A stretch of DNA of 64,000 nucleotides from Simplicispira suum (GCF_003008595.1 NZ_CP027669.1:1860001-1924000), one strand, 5' to 3'. Counted from the first letter of the stretch, positions 14,145 through 24,105 are shown. Translations and numbers: made by a program. Notes: generated from the letters alone by a model not told the origin.

Positions 14145-16861
14145 AGCACCGCCTCGCGCTCGGTCTCTACGCTCTCTGGCGGGACGCGGGTGGGTTCTTC
14201 GTTCAGGCGCGCGCGGTGCTGTATCTGGCGCAGGCGCCGGTACGCCGCAGCGGCCGCAGCGCCCACGCCGGCAGGCAGCAGGCCGGCGTCTTCTGCGCGC
14301 TGGAGCAAACCGATATTGCCCTTGTTTTCCACCAGTTCCGAGTGCACAGCCGATTGAGACAGCACCAAGAACTGCATGGCAAATTCCACGTCCACCATGC
14401 CGCCGCGGCTGTGTTTCACGTCAAAACTGCCCGGTGGCACGGGGTGGGCGCTGTGGACCCGCTCGCGCATGTCGATGATTTCCTGCGCCAGCGCCACGGG
14501 GTCGCGCGGGGCGGTGACCACGGCGGTGCGCACCTCATTGAAGCGCTGCTCCAGGTCCGCGCTGCCGAGCACGAAGCGTGCGCGCGTCATGGCCTGGTGC
14601 TCCCAGGTCCAGGCGGTGTTGCTGCCCCGGCGCTGCTGGTAGTTGGAAAAAGAGTCAAAGCTGCTCACCAGCAGGCCCGAGTTGCCGTTGGGCCGCAGCG
14701 CGGTGTCGATTTCAAACAGATCGCCCTCGCCGGTTTTCACCGTGAGCCAGTTGATCAGCTTGCGCACGAAAGCGGTGTAAATCTCCGGCGCATTCTCGTC
14801 GTCATCGTCAAACACGAACACGATGTCGAGGTCGCTGCCATAGCCCAGCTCCTTGCCGCCGAGTTTGCCGTAGCCCACGATGCCGAACTGTGGCTCTTCG
14901 CGGTGGCGATTGCGCAGCCGCTCCCAGCACCAGCGCGCAGTCAGGCGCAGCACGCTGTCGGCCAGCGCGCTCAAGTCGTCGGCCACTTGTTCCACCGTGA
15001 TGCGGCCTTCGAGGTCGCGCGCCAGGGTGCGAAAGGTTTCGGCGTGGTGGGCGCGGCGCAGCAGGTCGAGCAAGGCTTCGTCGTCGTCTTCCTGGGTGGA
15101 CTGCAGCGAGCTGCGGCGCAGCTCCAGGCCCTGTTCGAAGTCGGCAGCCACAAAGCGCTCGGTCAGCATTTCGGTGCCGGCGAGTTCGTCGATCACGCCG
15201 GGGTGTTGCTGCAGGTAGCGCGCCGGCCAGCGGGCAGCGCCCAGCAGATGGAGCAACTGCTCATGCACCGCCGGGCGCTCGAGCAGCAGCGCCAGGTAGC
15301 TCTCGCGGCGCAGCAAGGTTTCCAGCCAGTTCACCAGGCGCACGGCAGCCTCTTCGCTGACCTCCCCTTCGGTCACCCACTGCGCCGTGCGCTGCACCAG
15401 GCGCAGCAGGCGCGCGCGGGCTTCGTCGCGCAGGGCGGTGACGCGGGCGTTGCTGCGCCATTCGGCCACGCGGCTCTGCAGCAGCGGCGGCAGGGTCTCG
15501 ATCACGGTGTCAATGTCGGGCACCGATGCGGCGCGCTCGCCGGCTGCATTGCGTTTGCCGCAGCGTCCGCCCTTGCACGCCGGCGCATCGCTGCCGCCGA
15601 GCAGCTTGTCAAATTCCTGGGCCACCAGTTCACGGTGCGCATCCAGTTCGCGCAGAAATGCGCAGGCGCTCTCGCACCCAAGCGTTGCGGCGATCCAGGC
15701 CAGGTCATCGTCGCGCGTCGGCAGGATGTGTGTCTGCTGGTCGTCGAGGTACTGAATGCGGTGCTCCACGCGGCGCAGAAAGATGTAGGCGCGCGCCAGC
15801 GCTTCGGCCGTTTCCTGCGGCATCAGCCCGGCCTGGGCGATGCGCGGCAGGGCGTCGAGCGTGGGGCGCCGGCGCAGTTCGGGGAACTGCCCGCCGCGCA
15901 CCACCTGAAGGAGTTGCACGGTGAATTCAATCTCGCGAATGCCGCCGCGCGAGAGCTTGACGTCATTGGCACGCTCGGGGCGGCCTGCGCTGCGCTGCGC
16001 CGCGTGTTCGCGAATCTGGTGGTGCAGGGCGCGCAACGCGTCGAAAACGCTGTAGTCCAGATAGCGTCGAAATACAAAAGGCAGAACCACACTGCGCAGC
16101 GCCTGCACCGCATCCCCTGTGACGCTGGCGCGCGGTGCCACGACCCGGCTCTTGAGCCAGGCAAAACGCTCCCATTCCCGGCCCTGCACCTGCAGGTATT
16201 CCTCCAGCGCTGCCAGCGAGATGGCGACAGGCCCCGAGTTGCCATTGGGCCGCAGCGCCAGGTCGACGCGAAACACACAGCCGTGCTCGGTCACCTCGCC
16301 AATCAGCGCGTAGATGATTTTCACGGCCCGGCCGAAGTACTCGTGGTTGGAGGTGCGCCCGCGCCCGTCGCTGGTGCCCGCCGTTTCGCCGTCGCTGGCG
16401 TACACATAGATCAAGTCGATGTCGCTGGAGACGTTCAGCTCGCGCGCGCCGAGCTTGCCCATGCCGACGATCCACAAGTCCACGGGTTCGCCTTCGTCCG
16501 TCTGCGGCGCGCCGTGGCGGGCGTCCAGTTCGGAGCGCGCGTGCTGGCAGGCTTGGTCCAGCGCCAACTCGGCCAGCTCGGTCATGGCGCGCGTGACTTC
16601 GGACAGATCGGCCTGCTGTGCGCAATCGAGCACCATCGTGCGCTCAATGACGATCTGGCGCAGGATGCGCAGGGCTGTGGGCAGGTCGTGCCCGCGCTCG
16701 CGCAGCGCTGCCAGCGCGCGCTCCATGGTCTCGCGCACCGGCATTCCCTCGGGCAGCAGCACAAGTTCCTGGGCGTAGCGACGGTGCAGGCGCTGGAGAA
16801 GACGCGAATGCGCAGCGGGCTCGGTGTCGATGGCAGTGCGGACAGACAAATCAGAGGGCAT
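14114..16861 (-). CDS. glnE: Bifunctional glutamine synthetase adenylyltransferase/deadenylase
   Basis: At 915 residues it is close to the usual length. The enzyme adds AMP to, and phosphorolytically removes it from, glutamine synthetase under control of PII. Two nucleotidyltransferase domains are visible: the N-terminal removing domain with VGMGKLGARELNVSSDID (about residues 132-149), and the C-terminal transferring domain with GYGKLGGKELGYGSDLD (about residue 660). Each is followed by the helical regulatory segment; SRGGIREIEF and SRGGMVDVEF are the paired conserved motifs. The gene is divergent from the yhdP-like gene 98 bases away and overlaps araC at its 3' end. Confidence 0.97.
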   Translation of the reverse strand: MPSDLSVRTAIDTEPAAHSRLLQRLHRRYAQELVLLPEGMPVRETMERALAALRERGHDLPTALRILRQIVIERTMVLDCAQQADLSEVTRAMTELAELALDQACQHARSELDARHGAPQTDEGEPVDLWIVGMGKLGARELNVSSDIDLIYVYASDGETAGTSDGRGRTSNHEYFGRAVKIIYALIGEVTEHGCVFRVDLALRPNGNSGPVAISLAALEEYLQVQGREWERFAWLKSRVVAPRASVTGDAVQALRSVVLPFVFRRYLDYSVFDALRALHHQIREHAAQRSAGRPERANDVKLSRGGIREIEFTVQLLQVVRGGQFPELRRRPTLDALPRIAQAGLMPQETAEALARAYIFLRRVEHRIQYLDDQQTHILPTRDDDLAWIAATLGCESACAFLRELDAHRELVAQEFDKLLGGSDAPACKGGRCGKRNAAGERAASVPDIDTVIETLPPLLQSRVAEWRSNARVTALRDEARARLLRLVQRTAQWVTEGEVSEEAAVRLVNWLETLLRRESYLALLLERPAVHEQLLHLLGAARWPARYLQQHPGVIDELAGTEMLTERFVAADFEQGLELRRSSLQSTQEDDDEALLDLLRRAHHAETFRTLARDLEGRITVEQVADDLSALADSVLRLTARWCWERLRNRHREEPQFGIVGYGKLGGKELGYGSDLDIVFVFDDDDENAPEIYTAFVRKLINWLTVKTGEGDLFEIDTALRPNGNSGLLVSSFDSFSNYQQRRGSNTAWTWEHQAMTRARFVLGSADLEQRFNEVRTAVVTAPRDPVALAQEIIDMRERVHSAHPVPPGSFDVKHSRGGMVDVEFAMQFLVLSQSAVHSELVENKGNIGLLQRAEDAGLLPAGVGAAAAAAYRRLRQIQHRARLNEEPTRVPPESVETEREAVLCLWNAVFSA

Positions 16862-16959
16862 GGCCTGTGCGGCTCGGGGCGCCGCCGATGAGGACTCGGG
16901 TTCGGGCAGTTCCAGACGCGGTCGGGGGGGTCATAATTCTTGGAAGACCCCGCCAGAAC

Positions 16960-19900
16960 ATGACCAGACCCTTTGTGCACCCCACCCGCCTGCTGCGCTG
17001 GGTGGCGGTGCTCGCTCGGTGGTCCCTGGGTCTGCTGCTGGCGCTTGGCCTGCTTCTGACGCTCGCCTGGGGCACGCTTCACGGCTGGATTGTGCCGCGA
17101 ATCGGCGAATACCGTGCGTTCATCGAGGAGCGTGCCGAGCAGGCCTTGGGTGTTCCGGTGCGGCTCGGTGCGATCAGTGCGCGCACCGAGGGATTGATTC
17201 CCACTTTCGAACTGGGTGATGTGGTGCTGCTCGACGAAAAGGGGCGCCAAGCGCTGCGCCTGCCGCAAGTGGTGGTGGCGATCTCGCCGCGTTCCTTGCT
17301 CAGCCGGGGGTTCGAGCAGCTGTTCATTCAGGGCCCGCAGGTCGACGTGCGGCGCACCGCAGACGGACACATTTGGGTGGCAGGTCTCGATGTCAGCGCT
17401 GCCGGTGAGGGCAGTGGGGCGGCCGACTGGTTGTTCTCACAGCCCGAGGTGGTGGTGCGCGGTGGCCGCGTGCTCTGGACCGACGAACTGCGCGGCGCCC
17501 CGCCGCTGGCGCTGGAGCAGGTGGATGTGCTGCTGCAAAACAGCCAGTGGCGCCACGCCGCCCGGCTCGATGCCACGCCCCCAGCGGGCTTTGGCGAGCG
17601 CTTCACGCTAAGCGCCCGCATGCGCGAACCCTTGCTATCGGTGCACAGCGGGCGCTGGCAGCAGTGGAGCGGGCAGGTCTTCGCTTCCTTTCCCGAGGTC
17701 GACGTCTCGCGCCTGGGTCGCCACGCCGATCTCGGCACGGCCACCCTTGCGCAGGGGCGTGGAGCCGTGCGCGCCTGGCTCGACGTGGAGCGCGGACAGG
17801 CCGCCGGGGGCGTGGCCGATGTGGCCTTGGCGCATCTCGATCTGCGCCTGGCGCCAGAACTCGAACCCCTGGTGCTGCGCGATGTAGCGGGCCGCGTGGG
17901 CGGGCGCCGCAATCCGCGTGGGTTTCAGTTGTTTACCCAAAATCTGCGTTTTGTGGAGGGCGACGGCGAGCCCTGGCCGGGTGGCAATCTGCGGCTCGAC
18001 TACCAGCACGCACAGGCTCAGGCGCTTGCGCGTGGCAGCTTGGATGCCGACCAGCTTGACCTGGCGGCGCTCTCGCGCATTGCTGCCCGCCTGCCATTTC
18101 CGGATGCCATGCACCACCTGCTGCGACGCTATGGCCCGCAGGGTAGGGTCGAGCGCATTCACGCGGGCTGGCAGGGGCCCTTGGAGGCCCCGACGGCCTA
18201 CGAGGCCCGGGGCCGCATCCGTGCGCTCGCGCTGGCCGACACGCCTGCGGCGGCCCAGGCATTGGCGCCGGGCGAAGCCGTGCCGCCGGGGGTGCGGGGA
18301 GCGGATGTCGACTTCGACCTCACCCAGCAGGGCGGCAAGGCCACGCTACAGATGAAGGACGGCGCGCTGTGGTTGCCGTCCGTGTTTGAAGAGCCGCTGC
18401 TCCCCCTCACCCGACTGCAAGCGGAAGTGAACTGGAAGCAAGAAGGCGAGAGCATCTCGGTACAGGTGCCGCGTGTGCAGTTTGCCAACGCGGACGCTGC
18501 TGGCGAAGCCACCGCCAGCTGGCACACCAGTGACCCGGCCCACTCGCCCGCCAAGGCGCGCTTTCCCGGCGTGCTGGACCTGTCTGGCCAGTTGCAGCGT
18601 GCGGACGGCACGCGGGTACACCGCTACCTGCCTCTGGTGGTGTCAGCCGAGGCGCGCCACTATGTGCGCGACGCGGTGCAGGCCGGGCGCGCCAGCAGCG
18701 TGACGTTTCGGGTTCGTGGCGATTTGCACGACATGCCTTTTGATAACCCGCGCCAGGGTGAGTTTCGGATTGCCGCGCGCGTGCAGGACGTGACTTATGC
18801 CTACGTTCCGCCTCAGCTGCAGGACGCCGGTGAAGTGCCCTGGCCGGCGCTGGTCAAGCTCTCGGGTGAGCTGATTTTCGAGCGCTCGGGCATGCAGGTC
18901 AAAGGGGCGACCGGCAGCTTCGCCGGGCGCACGGGGGTGGTGGCCAGCGGTGTCGAGGCGCAGATACCGGACCTGTCTCACAGCGTTGTGAGCGTGGCGG
19001 CAGATGCCCGCGGACCGATGCCGGAGCTGCTGGCCTTTGTGGCGCAGTCGCCCTTGGCCGCCATGACCGGCAAGGCCTTGGCGCAGGCCACCGGCAGCGG
19101 CAACGGGGAGCTGCGTTTGCGCCTGCAATTGCCCATCAGCGAACTTGCTGCGTCCAAAGTGCAGGGCAGCCTCAAGCTTGCCGGCAGCGATGTGCGAATC
19201 ACGCCCGACACCCCCTTGCTGGCGCGTGCGCGTGGCAGTGTCCAGTTCACCGAGAGTGGGTTTTCCCTGGCCGGTGTGCAGGCGCGCGCCCTGGGCGGCG
19301 AGGTGCGCATCGAGGGCGGAATGCGCAGTACGCCCGGGCAGGTGCCCAGCGTGCAGCTGCGCGTGCAGGGCACCGCCAGCGCCGAGGGGCTGCAGCAGGC
19401 GCGCGAGCTGGGCTTGCTTTCGGAGCTGGCTCGCCGTGCTTCAGGCAGCGCGCCGTATACGCTGGGTTTGACGGTGCGCCATGGGGTCGCCGAGATCGCG
19501 CTGGCCACCAGCTTGCAGGGCCTGGCTCTGGATCTGCCGGCGCCGCTTGCCAAGCCGGCCGATGCCAGCCTTCCGGTGCGCTTTGAGAATCAGTTGACGG
19601 CGGCCTCTGTGGCGGCAACACCCGGCGCGGTGCCGCTGCAGGATCGTCTGAATGTGGAGATTGGGGCCCTGGGCGCACTGAGCTATCTGCGCGAACTGGG
19701 CCAGGGCGACCCCAAGGTACTGAGCGGCAGCATTGCCCTGGGCGTGCCAGCCAGCGAAGCACGTGGCGGGTTGGCGAGCGGCAGCGTGGAGGCGAATCTG
19801 CGTTTTGGCGCGCTCGATGTGGACGCCTGGGAAGCCGTGCTGTCCGCCGGGAGCAGCGCAGCCGGTACGGCCAAAGCGGGCTCGCCGAAGGCCGCATCTA

Positions 19901-21108
19901 CCGTACCCGGTGCACTGCAAGCGTACCTGCCGGACAGCTTCGCCTTGCAGGCGAGCAGCCTGCGTCTGGCTGGCCGCACCTTGCATGACTTGGTGGTGGG
20001 GGGCTCTCGCGAAGGTGTGGTCTGGCGCGCCAACCTCGATGCACAGGAACTGGCGGGCTACCTGGAGTACCGTCAGGCCAACGCAGACGCGGGAGCCGGC
20101 GGACTTTTTGCTCGCCTCTCGCGCTTGTCGTTGCCGGAAAGTGCGGTGAGCGAAGTGGACAATTTGCTTGCCGAGCAGCCGGCCAGCCTGCCGGCGCTCG
20201 ATATCGTGGTGGAGGCCTTTGAGCTGCGCGGGCGCAAACTGGGCCGCCTGGAAATCGACGCGCGCAACCGCGGCGTGGCCGACGCGACGCGCGAATGGCG
20301 CTTGGCCAAGTTCAATCTGTCCACCCCCGAAGCCTCCTTCGCAGCCAGCGGCAACTGGGCGCAGATCAATGCCACGCGCCCCGGTGGCGCGGGCCCTGCG
20401 GTGCAGCGCCGCACGGTGCTCAATTTTTCGCTGGACATGCGCGATGCCGGGCAATTGCTGGCGCGCATGGGCATGCAGGACGTGGTGCTGCGCGGGCGCG
20501 GGCGCATGGATGGGCAGGTGGCCTGGCTGGGCGCACCCATCAGTCCGGACTACCGATCCATGACCGGGCAGATCCATCTTGACGTGGGCGCCGGGCAGTT
20601 CCTCAAAGCCGAACCGGGTCTGGCCAAATTGCTCAGTGTGCTCAGTCTGCAGGCGCTGCCGCGCCGGTTCTCGCTTGATTTCCGCGATCTCTTCAGCCAG
20701 GGTTTTGCGTTTGACTTTGTGCGTGGCGACGTGGGGATCGAGCGCGGCGTAGCCACCACCAACAATCTGCAGATGAAGGGCGTCAACGCCGCCGTGCTGA
20801 TGGAAGGGCGCGCCGACATTGAGCGTGAAACGCAGGACTTGCATGTCGTCGTGGTTCCGGAGATCAACGCGCTAACTGCCTCCCTGGTGGCCACTGCCAT
20901 CAATCCGGTGATTGGCCTGGGCAGCTTTCTCGCCCAGGTGTTTTTGCGTGGCCCATTGATTGCGGCAGCCACGCAAGAGTATTCCATTCGCGGCACCTGG
21001 AGCGACCCGGAAGTCACCAAACTGCCACGCCGCCGTCTGGGCGCGCCGCCTGCCGCCACCGCGCCGGCGGCGGGCCCCAGCGCACCCGCCACCGAGGACA
21101 AGCCATGA
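16960..21108 (+). CDS. yhdP: YhdP family AsmA-like envelope protein
   Basis: This 1382-residue protein has one N-terminal membrane helix (WSLGLLLALGLLLTLAWG) and a very long beta-rich periplasmic part typical of YhdP/TamB/AsmA-like phospholipid-transport bridges. The C-terminus matches the AsmA_2 region (LLSVLSLQALPRRFSLDFRD, then GFAFDFVRGDVGIERGVATT, then GLGSFLAQVFLRGPL). E. coli YhdP moves phospholipid between membranes. The ATG at 16960 follows GGAAGA; 31 upstream codons in frame lie in the promoter region shared with glnE. The stop overlaps the next ATG as ATGA. Confidence 0.92.
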   Translation: MTRPFVHPTRLLRWVAVLARWSLGLLLALGLLLTLAWGTLHGWIVPRIGEYRAFIEERAEQALGVPVRLGAISARTEGLIPTFELGDVVLLDEKGRQALRLPQVVVAISPRSLLSRGFEQLFIQGPQVDVRRTADGHIWVAGLDVSAAGEGSGAADWLFSQPEVVVRGGRVLWTDELRGAPPLALEQVDVLLQNSQWRHAARLDATPPAGFGERFTLSARMREPLLSVHSGRWQQWSGQVFASFPEVDVSRLGRHADLGTATLAQGRGAVRAWLDVERGQAAGGVADVALAHLDLRLAPELEPLVLRDVAGRVGGRRNPRGFQLFTQNLRFVEGDGEPWPGGNLRLDYQHAQAQALARGSLDADQLDLAALSRIAARLPFPDAMHHLLRRYGPQGRVERIHAGWQGPLEAPTAYEARGRIRALALADTPAAAQALAPGEAVPPGVRGADVDFDLTQQGGKATLQMKDGALWLPSVFEEPLLPLTRLQAEVNWKQEGESISVQVPRVQFANADAAGEATASWHTSDPAHSPAKARFPGVLDLSGQLQRADGTRVHRYLPLVVSAEARHYVRDAVQAGRASSVTFRVRGDLHDMPFDNPRQGEFRIAARVQDVTYAYVPPQLQDAGEVPWPALVKLSGELIFERSGMQVKGATGSFAGRTGVVASGVEAQIPDLSHSVVSVAADARGPMPELLAFVAQSPLAAMTGKALAQATGSGNGELRLRLQLPISELAASKVQGSLKLAGSDVRITPDTPLLARARGSVQFTESGFSLAGVQARALGGEVRIEGGMRSTPGQVPSVQLRVQGTASAEGLQQARELGLLSELARRASGSAPYTLGLTVRHGVAEIALATSLQGLALDLPAPLAKPADASLPVRFENQLTAASVAATPGAVPLQDRLNVEIGALGALSYLRELGQGDPKVLSGSIALGVPASEARGGLASGSVEANLRFGALDVDAWEAVLSAGSSAAGTAKAGSPKAASTVPGALQAYLPDSFALQASSLRLAGRTLHDLVVGGSREGVVWRANLDAQELAGYLEYRQANADAGAGGLFARLSRLSLPESAVSEVDNLLAEQPASLPALDIVVEAFELRGRKLGRLEIDARNRGVADATREWRLAKFNLSTPEASFAASGNWAQINATRPGGAGPAVQRRTVLNFSLDMRDAGQLLARMGMQDVVLRGRGRMDGQVAWLGAPISPDYRSMTGQIHLDVGAGQFLKAEPGLAKLLSVLSLQALPRRFSLDFRDLFSQGFAFDFVRGDVGIERGVATTNNLQMKGVNAAVLMEGRADIERETQDLHVVVVPEINALTASLVATAINPVIGLGSFLAQVFLRGPLIAAATQEYSIRGTWSDPEVTKLPRRRLGAPPAATAPAAGPSAPATEDKP

Positions 21109-21920
21109 AAATCGCCGCACTGCAGATGGTTTCCGGAGCACGCGCTGAGGGCAATCTGGCCACGGCGCGAACGCTCCTCGAGCGCGCCGCCGCCGAAGGG
21201 GCTGAGCTGGCGCTGTTGCCGGAATACTTCTCTGCCATGGGCCTGCACGAACGCGACAAGCTCGCCCTTGCTGAGACGCCAGGCAAAGGCCCGGTTCAGG
21301 ACTTTCTGGCGCGCGCGGCGCAGGACCTGGGGCTTTGGATCGTTGGCGGCACCTTGCCGCTGGTGTGTGAGGACGCGGACCGGGTGCGCAACAGCTCGCT
21401 GGCCTACTCGCCGCAGGGCCGCTGCGTCGCACGCTATGACAAGGTGCATCTGTTTCGCCTGGAGCACGGAAGCGAGCAGATTGACGAAAGCCGCACCATC
21501 GAGCCGGGTGCTGCCCCCGTGCAGTTCCGGCTCAAAGACCGCACCGGCCACGACTGGTGCCTTGGTTTGTCTGTCTGCTACGACCTGCGCTTTCCCGAGT
21601 TCTACCGTCTGCACGCCGCAGCAGGTGCGGATCTGCTCCTGGTGCCTGCCGCCTTCACCTGGACCACGGGCAGCGCCCACTGGGAAGTGTTGCTGCGCGC
21701 CCGCGCCATTGAAAACCAGGCCTTTGTGCTGGCCGCTGCGCAGGGTGGAAGGCACGAAAACGGCCGCCGCACCTGGGGCCAGAGCCTGCTGATCGACCCC
21801 TGGGGCGAGGTTTTGGCTGCGCGGCCCGAAGGCGCAGGCCTGGTGCTGGCGGAAGCCGATCCGGAGCGATTGGCGCAGGTGCGCCGACAGTTGCCGGCGC
21901 TGGGGCATCGGGTTTTTTAG
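21105..21920 (+). CDS. Carbon-nitrogen hydrolase (Nit1/deaminated-glutathione amidase-like)
   Basis: The 271-residue protein has the nitrilase-superfamily catalytic triad in its usual contexts: Glu in LALLPEYFS, Lys in RYDKVHLF and Cys in SVCYDLRFPEFYR. The Cys context matches the Nit branch that hydrolyses deaminated glutathione (a metabolite-repair amidase), although other omega-amidases are related. It is translationally coupled to the yhdP gene by an ATGA overlap, an arrangement common in betaproteobacteria. It ends 66 bases before the convergent OmpA-like gene. Confidence 0.9.
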   Translation: MKIAALQMVSGARAEGNLATARTLLERAAAEGAELALLPEYFSAMGLHERDKLALAETPGKGPVQDFLARAAQDLGLWIVGGTLPLVCEDADRVRNSSLAYSPQGRCVARYDKVHLFRLEHGSEQIDESRTIEPGAAPVQFRLKDRTGHDWCLGLSVCYDLRFPEFYRLHAAAGADLLLVPAAFTWTTGSAHWEVLLRARAIENQAFVLAAAQGGRHENGRRTWGQSLLIDPWGEVLAARPEGAGLVLAEADPERLAQVRRQLPALGHRVF

Positions 21921-21986
21921 TGCCGATATGGCAGGCTGTCGGACTTGGAACGCTTCCGCCAGCCCTCAGCGATCCCTTGTGCGGCT

Positions 21987-22628
21987 TTAACCGCGCTCGC
22001 CAACGTAGATTTCCACACGCCGATTGCGCGCGCGCCCTTCGCCGCTGTCGTTGCTGGCGATCGGTTGGTGCGAGCCGCGGCCTTCGATCTGAATGCGTGC
22101 AGGGTCCACGCCGCGCGCGGCCAGGTAGCTGCGTGTGCTGGCTGCGCGGTCCACCGACAGCGGGTTGTTCACGGCATCGCTGCCCGTGCTGTCCGTGTGG
22201 CCCACGATGCGCACATCGGTGCGCGGGTTGTCGCGCAGCCCCTGGGCGAACTGATCCAGCAATGGGCGGAAAGCACCGCGGATGTCACTGCTGTTGGTAT
22301 CGAACGAGATGTCGCTCGGAATCTCCAGCTTGAGCTGGTTGTCGGCCGTCTGGGTCACTCCAACGCCGGTGCCGCGCGTTGCCTGCTCCATGCTGCGACG
22401 CTGGTTTTCCATGTTGCGCGACCAGATGTAGGTGCCCAGGGCGCCCACGCCTGCGCCCACCACCGCGCCAGTGCCGGCGCTTCCGCCCGTGGCCGATCCG
22501 ATCACAGCGCCGGCCAGCGCGCCCACGCCGGCGCCCGTGGCGGTGCGGCGCTGCGTATCGTCCATGTTGGCGCAGCCGGTGATGACCATCGCGGCAGCGG
22601 CCGCAGCAAGAATTCGAGAATGGCGCAT
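21987..22628 (-). CDS. OmpA-family lipoprotein (YiaD-like)
   Basis: The protein has 213 residues. Its lipoprotein signal ends MVITGC (lipobox ITGC). A glycine-rich segment follows (GAGVGALAGAVIGSATGG, a glycine-zipper), then an OmpA C-terminal peptidoglycan-binding domain (FDTNSSDIRGAFRPLLDQFA, VRIVGHTDSTGSDAVNN, LSVDRAASTRSYL, GRGSHQPIASND, RARNRRVEIYV). It likely anchors the outer membrane to peptidoglycan. AAGGAGCT precedes the ATG at 22628, which fixes that start over the longer frame. Confidence 0.93.
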   Translation of the reverse strand: MRHSRILAAAAAAMVITGCANMDDTQRRTATGAGVGALAGAVIGSATGGSAGTGAVVGAGVGALGTYIWSRNMENQRRSMEQATRGTGVGVTQTADNQLKLEIPSDISFDTNSSDIRGAFRPLLDQFAQGLRDNPRTDVRIVGHTDSTGSDAVNNPLSVDRAASTRSYLAARGVDPARIQIEGRGSHQPIASNDSGEGRARNRRVEIYVGERG

Positions 22629-22759
22629 GTCGAGAGCTCCTTCAAAAAGCAAAACCTGCGCTGCCGGAACGGCGGCGCCTTGCCTTCGATTCTTGGAGCA
22701 AGCGCCGGGCCCCCTTGTGGCGCTTGCGGCCTTGCGCGGGTAGGACCACGCCGACAGCT

Positions 22760-22948
22760 TCAGCCCGCAGGCGGCGGAGCCGGCGGCTGGGGTGAAGAAG
22801 GGGGAGGCGAAGGCGGGCGGAGCTCTTCGTCTGCCTTCTGTTGGCGATGGGGCGGTTCACCGCGCGGGCGGCCCGAAAACATCGTCCACCAGACAATCAG
22901 CAGCAGTGCCACCAGTGCGCCCAGCGCCTCAAGCAAAATCAGTCCCAT
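22760..22948 (-). CDS. Small single-pass membrane protein, 62 residues
   Basis: The frame starts MGLILLEALGALVALLLIVW, a single hydrophobic helix, followed by WTMFSGRPRGE and a Pro/Ser-rich tail (PPSPPPSSPQPPAPPPAG). AGGAGTGAGG just upstream is a good ribosome site. The function is unknown; I recall similar short proteins beside mltA in related genera, but this was not checked. Its ATG and that of the divergent mltA gene share the bases CATG at 22946-22949, so there is no intergenic space between them. Confidence 0.65.
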   Translation of the reverse strand: MGLILLEALGALVALLLIVWWTMFSGRPRGEPPHRQQKADEELRPPSPPPSSPQPPAPPPAG

Positions 22949-24101
22949 GAATGCCTCACTCCTGCGCCGTGCGCTGCTGGCCCTGATTGTAGGAAGCCTT
23001 GCGGCCTGTGCCACCCGCCCCGCGCCCGAGCCCCCGCCGATCAGACGTCCGCCTCCCCCGGTGGCGCCGCTTCCCGGTGAGCCGGTTGCTCTGCCGGGAC
23101 CGCTGGCTCCGCCGCGCAGCCATTGGGTGCCGGTGCATTGGGGCGAGCTTCCGGGTTTTGCCGACGACGCGCTGTACGAAGCCTGGAACGCCTGGATCAA
23201 GAGCTGCGAACGCCCGGCGCCGGTCTTCGCCGCGCTGTGCGGCGAGGTGCGCCAGCTGAGCATCGCCACGGGAGAAGAGCAGCGCGCCTGGCTGGTTTCG
23301 CGCCTGCAGCCGTACCGGGTGGAAGGCGCAAGCGGTGCGACGGAAGGCTTGCTGACCGGCTATTTCGAGCCGGAATACGACGCCGCGCGTGTGCAGGGCG
23401 ACGGCTACAGCGTGCCGCTGTACGCACCCCCACCCGACCTGGCGCGCCGCCGCCCCTGGTATTCGCGCCAGGAGATCGAGACCCTGCCCCAGGCGCAGGC
23501 GGCTTTGGCCGATCGCGCCATCGCCTGGCTGCGCGATCCGGTGGAAGCCATGGTGCTGCACATTCAGGGTTCAGGCCGGCTGAACTTGCTGGAGCCCGAC
23601 GGCACGCGCCGTCTGGTGCGCGTGGCCTACGCCGGCACCAACGACCGGCCCTACCGCAGCATTGGCCGCTGGCTGCTCGACCAAGGCTTGGTGCGCGACG
23701 CCACCTGGCCGGGCATTCGGGCCTGGATGGCGCAGAACCCCCAGCGCGTCAACGAGTTGCTGTGGGCCAACCCTCGCTACGTGTTCTTCCGCGAGGAGCC
23801 CATGGACGCGCTCGACGCCGCCTTCGGCCCGCGCGGCGCCCAGGGCGTGCCGCTGACGCCGGGGCGCTCGATTGCGGTGGACAAGGCCAGCATCCCCTAC
23901 GGCACGCCGGTCTGGCTGGCCTCGCCCGGCCCGCTTGTTCCCCTGCAGCGCCTGGTGCTGGCGCAGGACACGGGCAGCGCCATCGTCGGCGCGGTGCGGG
24001 CCGACTTCTTCCTTGGCTGGGGCGCGCAGGCGGGCGAGACCGCAGGGCGGCTCAAGCAGCCGCTGCGACTGTGGGCGCTGTGGCCGAGGCAGGCCAACTA
24101 G
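22947..24101 (+). CDS. mltA: Membrane-bound lytic murein transglycosylase A
   Basis: The protein has 384 residues. The lipoprotein signal is RRALLALIVGSLAAC (lipobox LAAC), followed by a Pro-rich linker. The MltA domain is recognisable from GLLTGYFEPEYDA, MVLHIQGSGRLNL, AYAGTNDRPYRSIGRWL and NPRYVFFRE. The C-terminal 3D domain ends in AQDTGSAIVGAVRADFFLGWG, whose first Asp is the expected catalytic acid. It cleaves peptidoglycan glycan strands from the inner face of the outer membrane. The start is fixed by the signal peptide; there is no obvious ribosome site. Confidence 0.95.
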   Translation: MNASLLRRALLALIVGSLAACATRPAPEPPPIRRPPPPVAPLPGEPVALPGPLAPPRSHWVPVHWGELPGFADDALYEAWNAWIKSCERPAPVFAALCGEVRQLSIATGEEQRAWLVSRLQPYRVEGASGATEGLLTGYFEPEYDAARVQGDGYSVPLYAPPPDLARRRPWYSRQEIETLPQAQAALADRAIAWLRDPVEAMVLHIQGSGRLNLLEPDGTRRLVRVAYAGTNDRPYRSIGRWLLDQGLVRDATWPGIRAWMAQNPQRVNELLWANPRYVFFREEPMDALDAAFGPRGAQGVPLTPGRSIAVDKASIPYGTPVWLASPGPLVPLQRLVLAQDTGSAIVGAVRADFFLGWGAQAGETAGRLKQPLRLWALWPRQAN

Positions 24102-24105
24102 AATA

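Noticed and set aside
14216..16891. Plus-strand frame of about 890 codons opposite glnE
   Set aside because: Antisense shadow of glnE, whose two nucleotidyltransferase motifs are certain.
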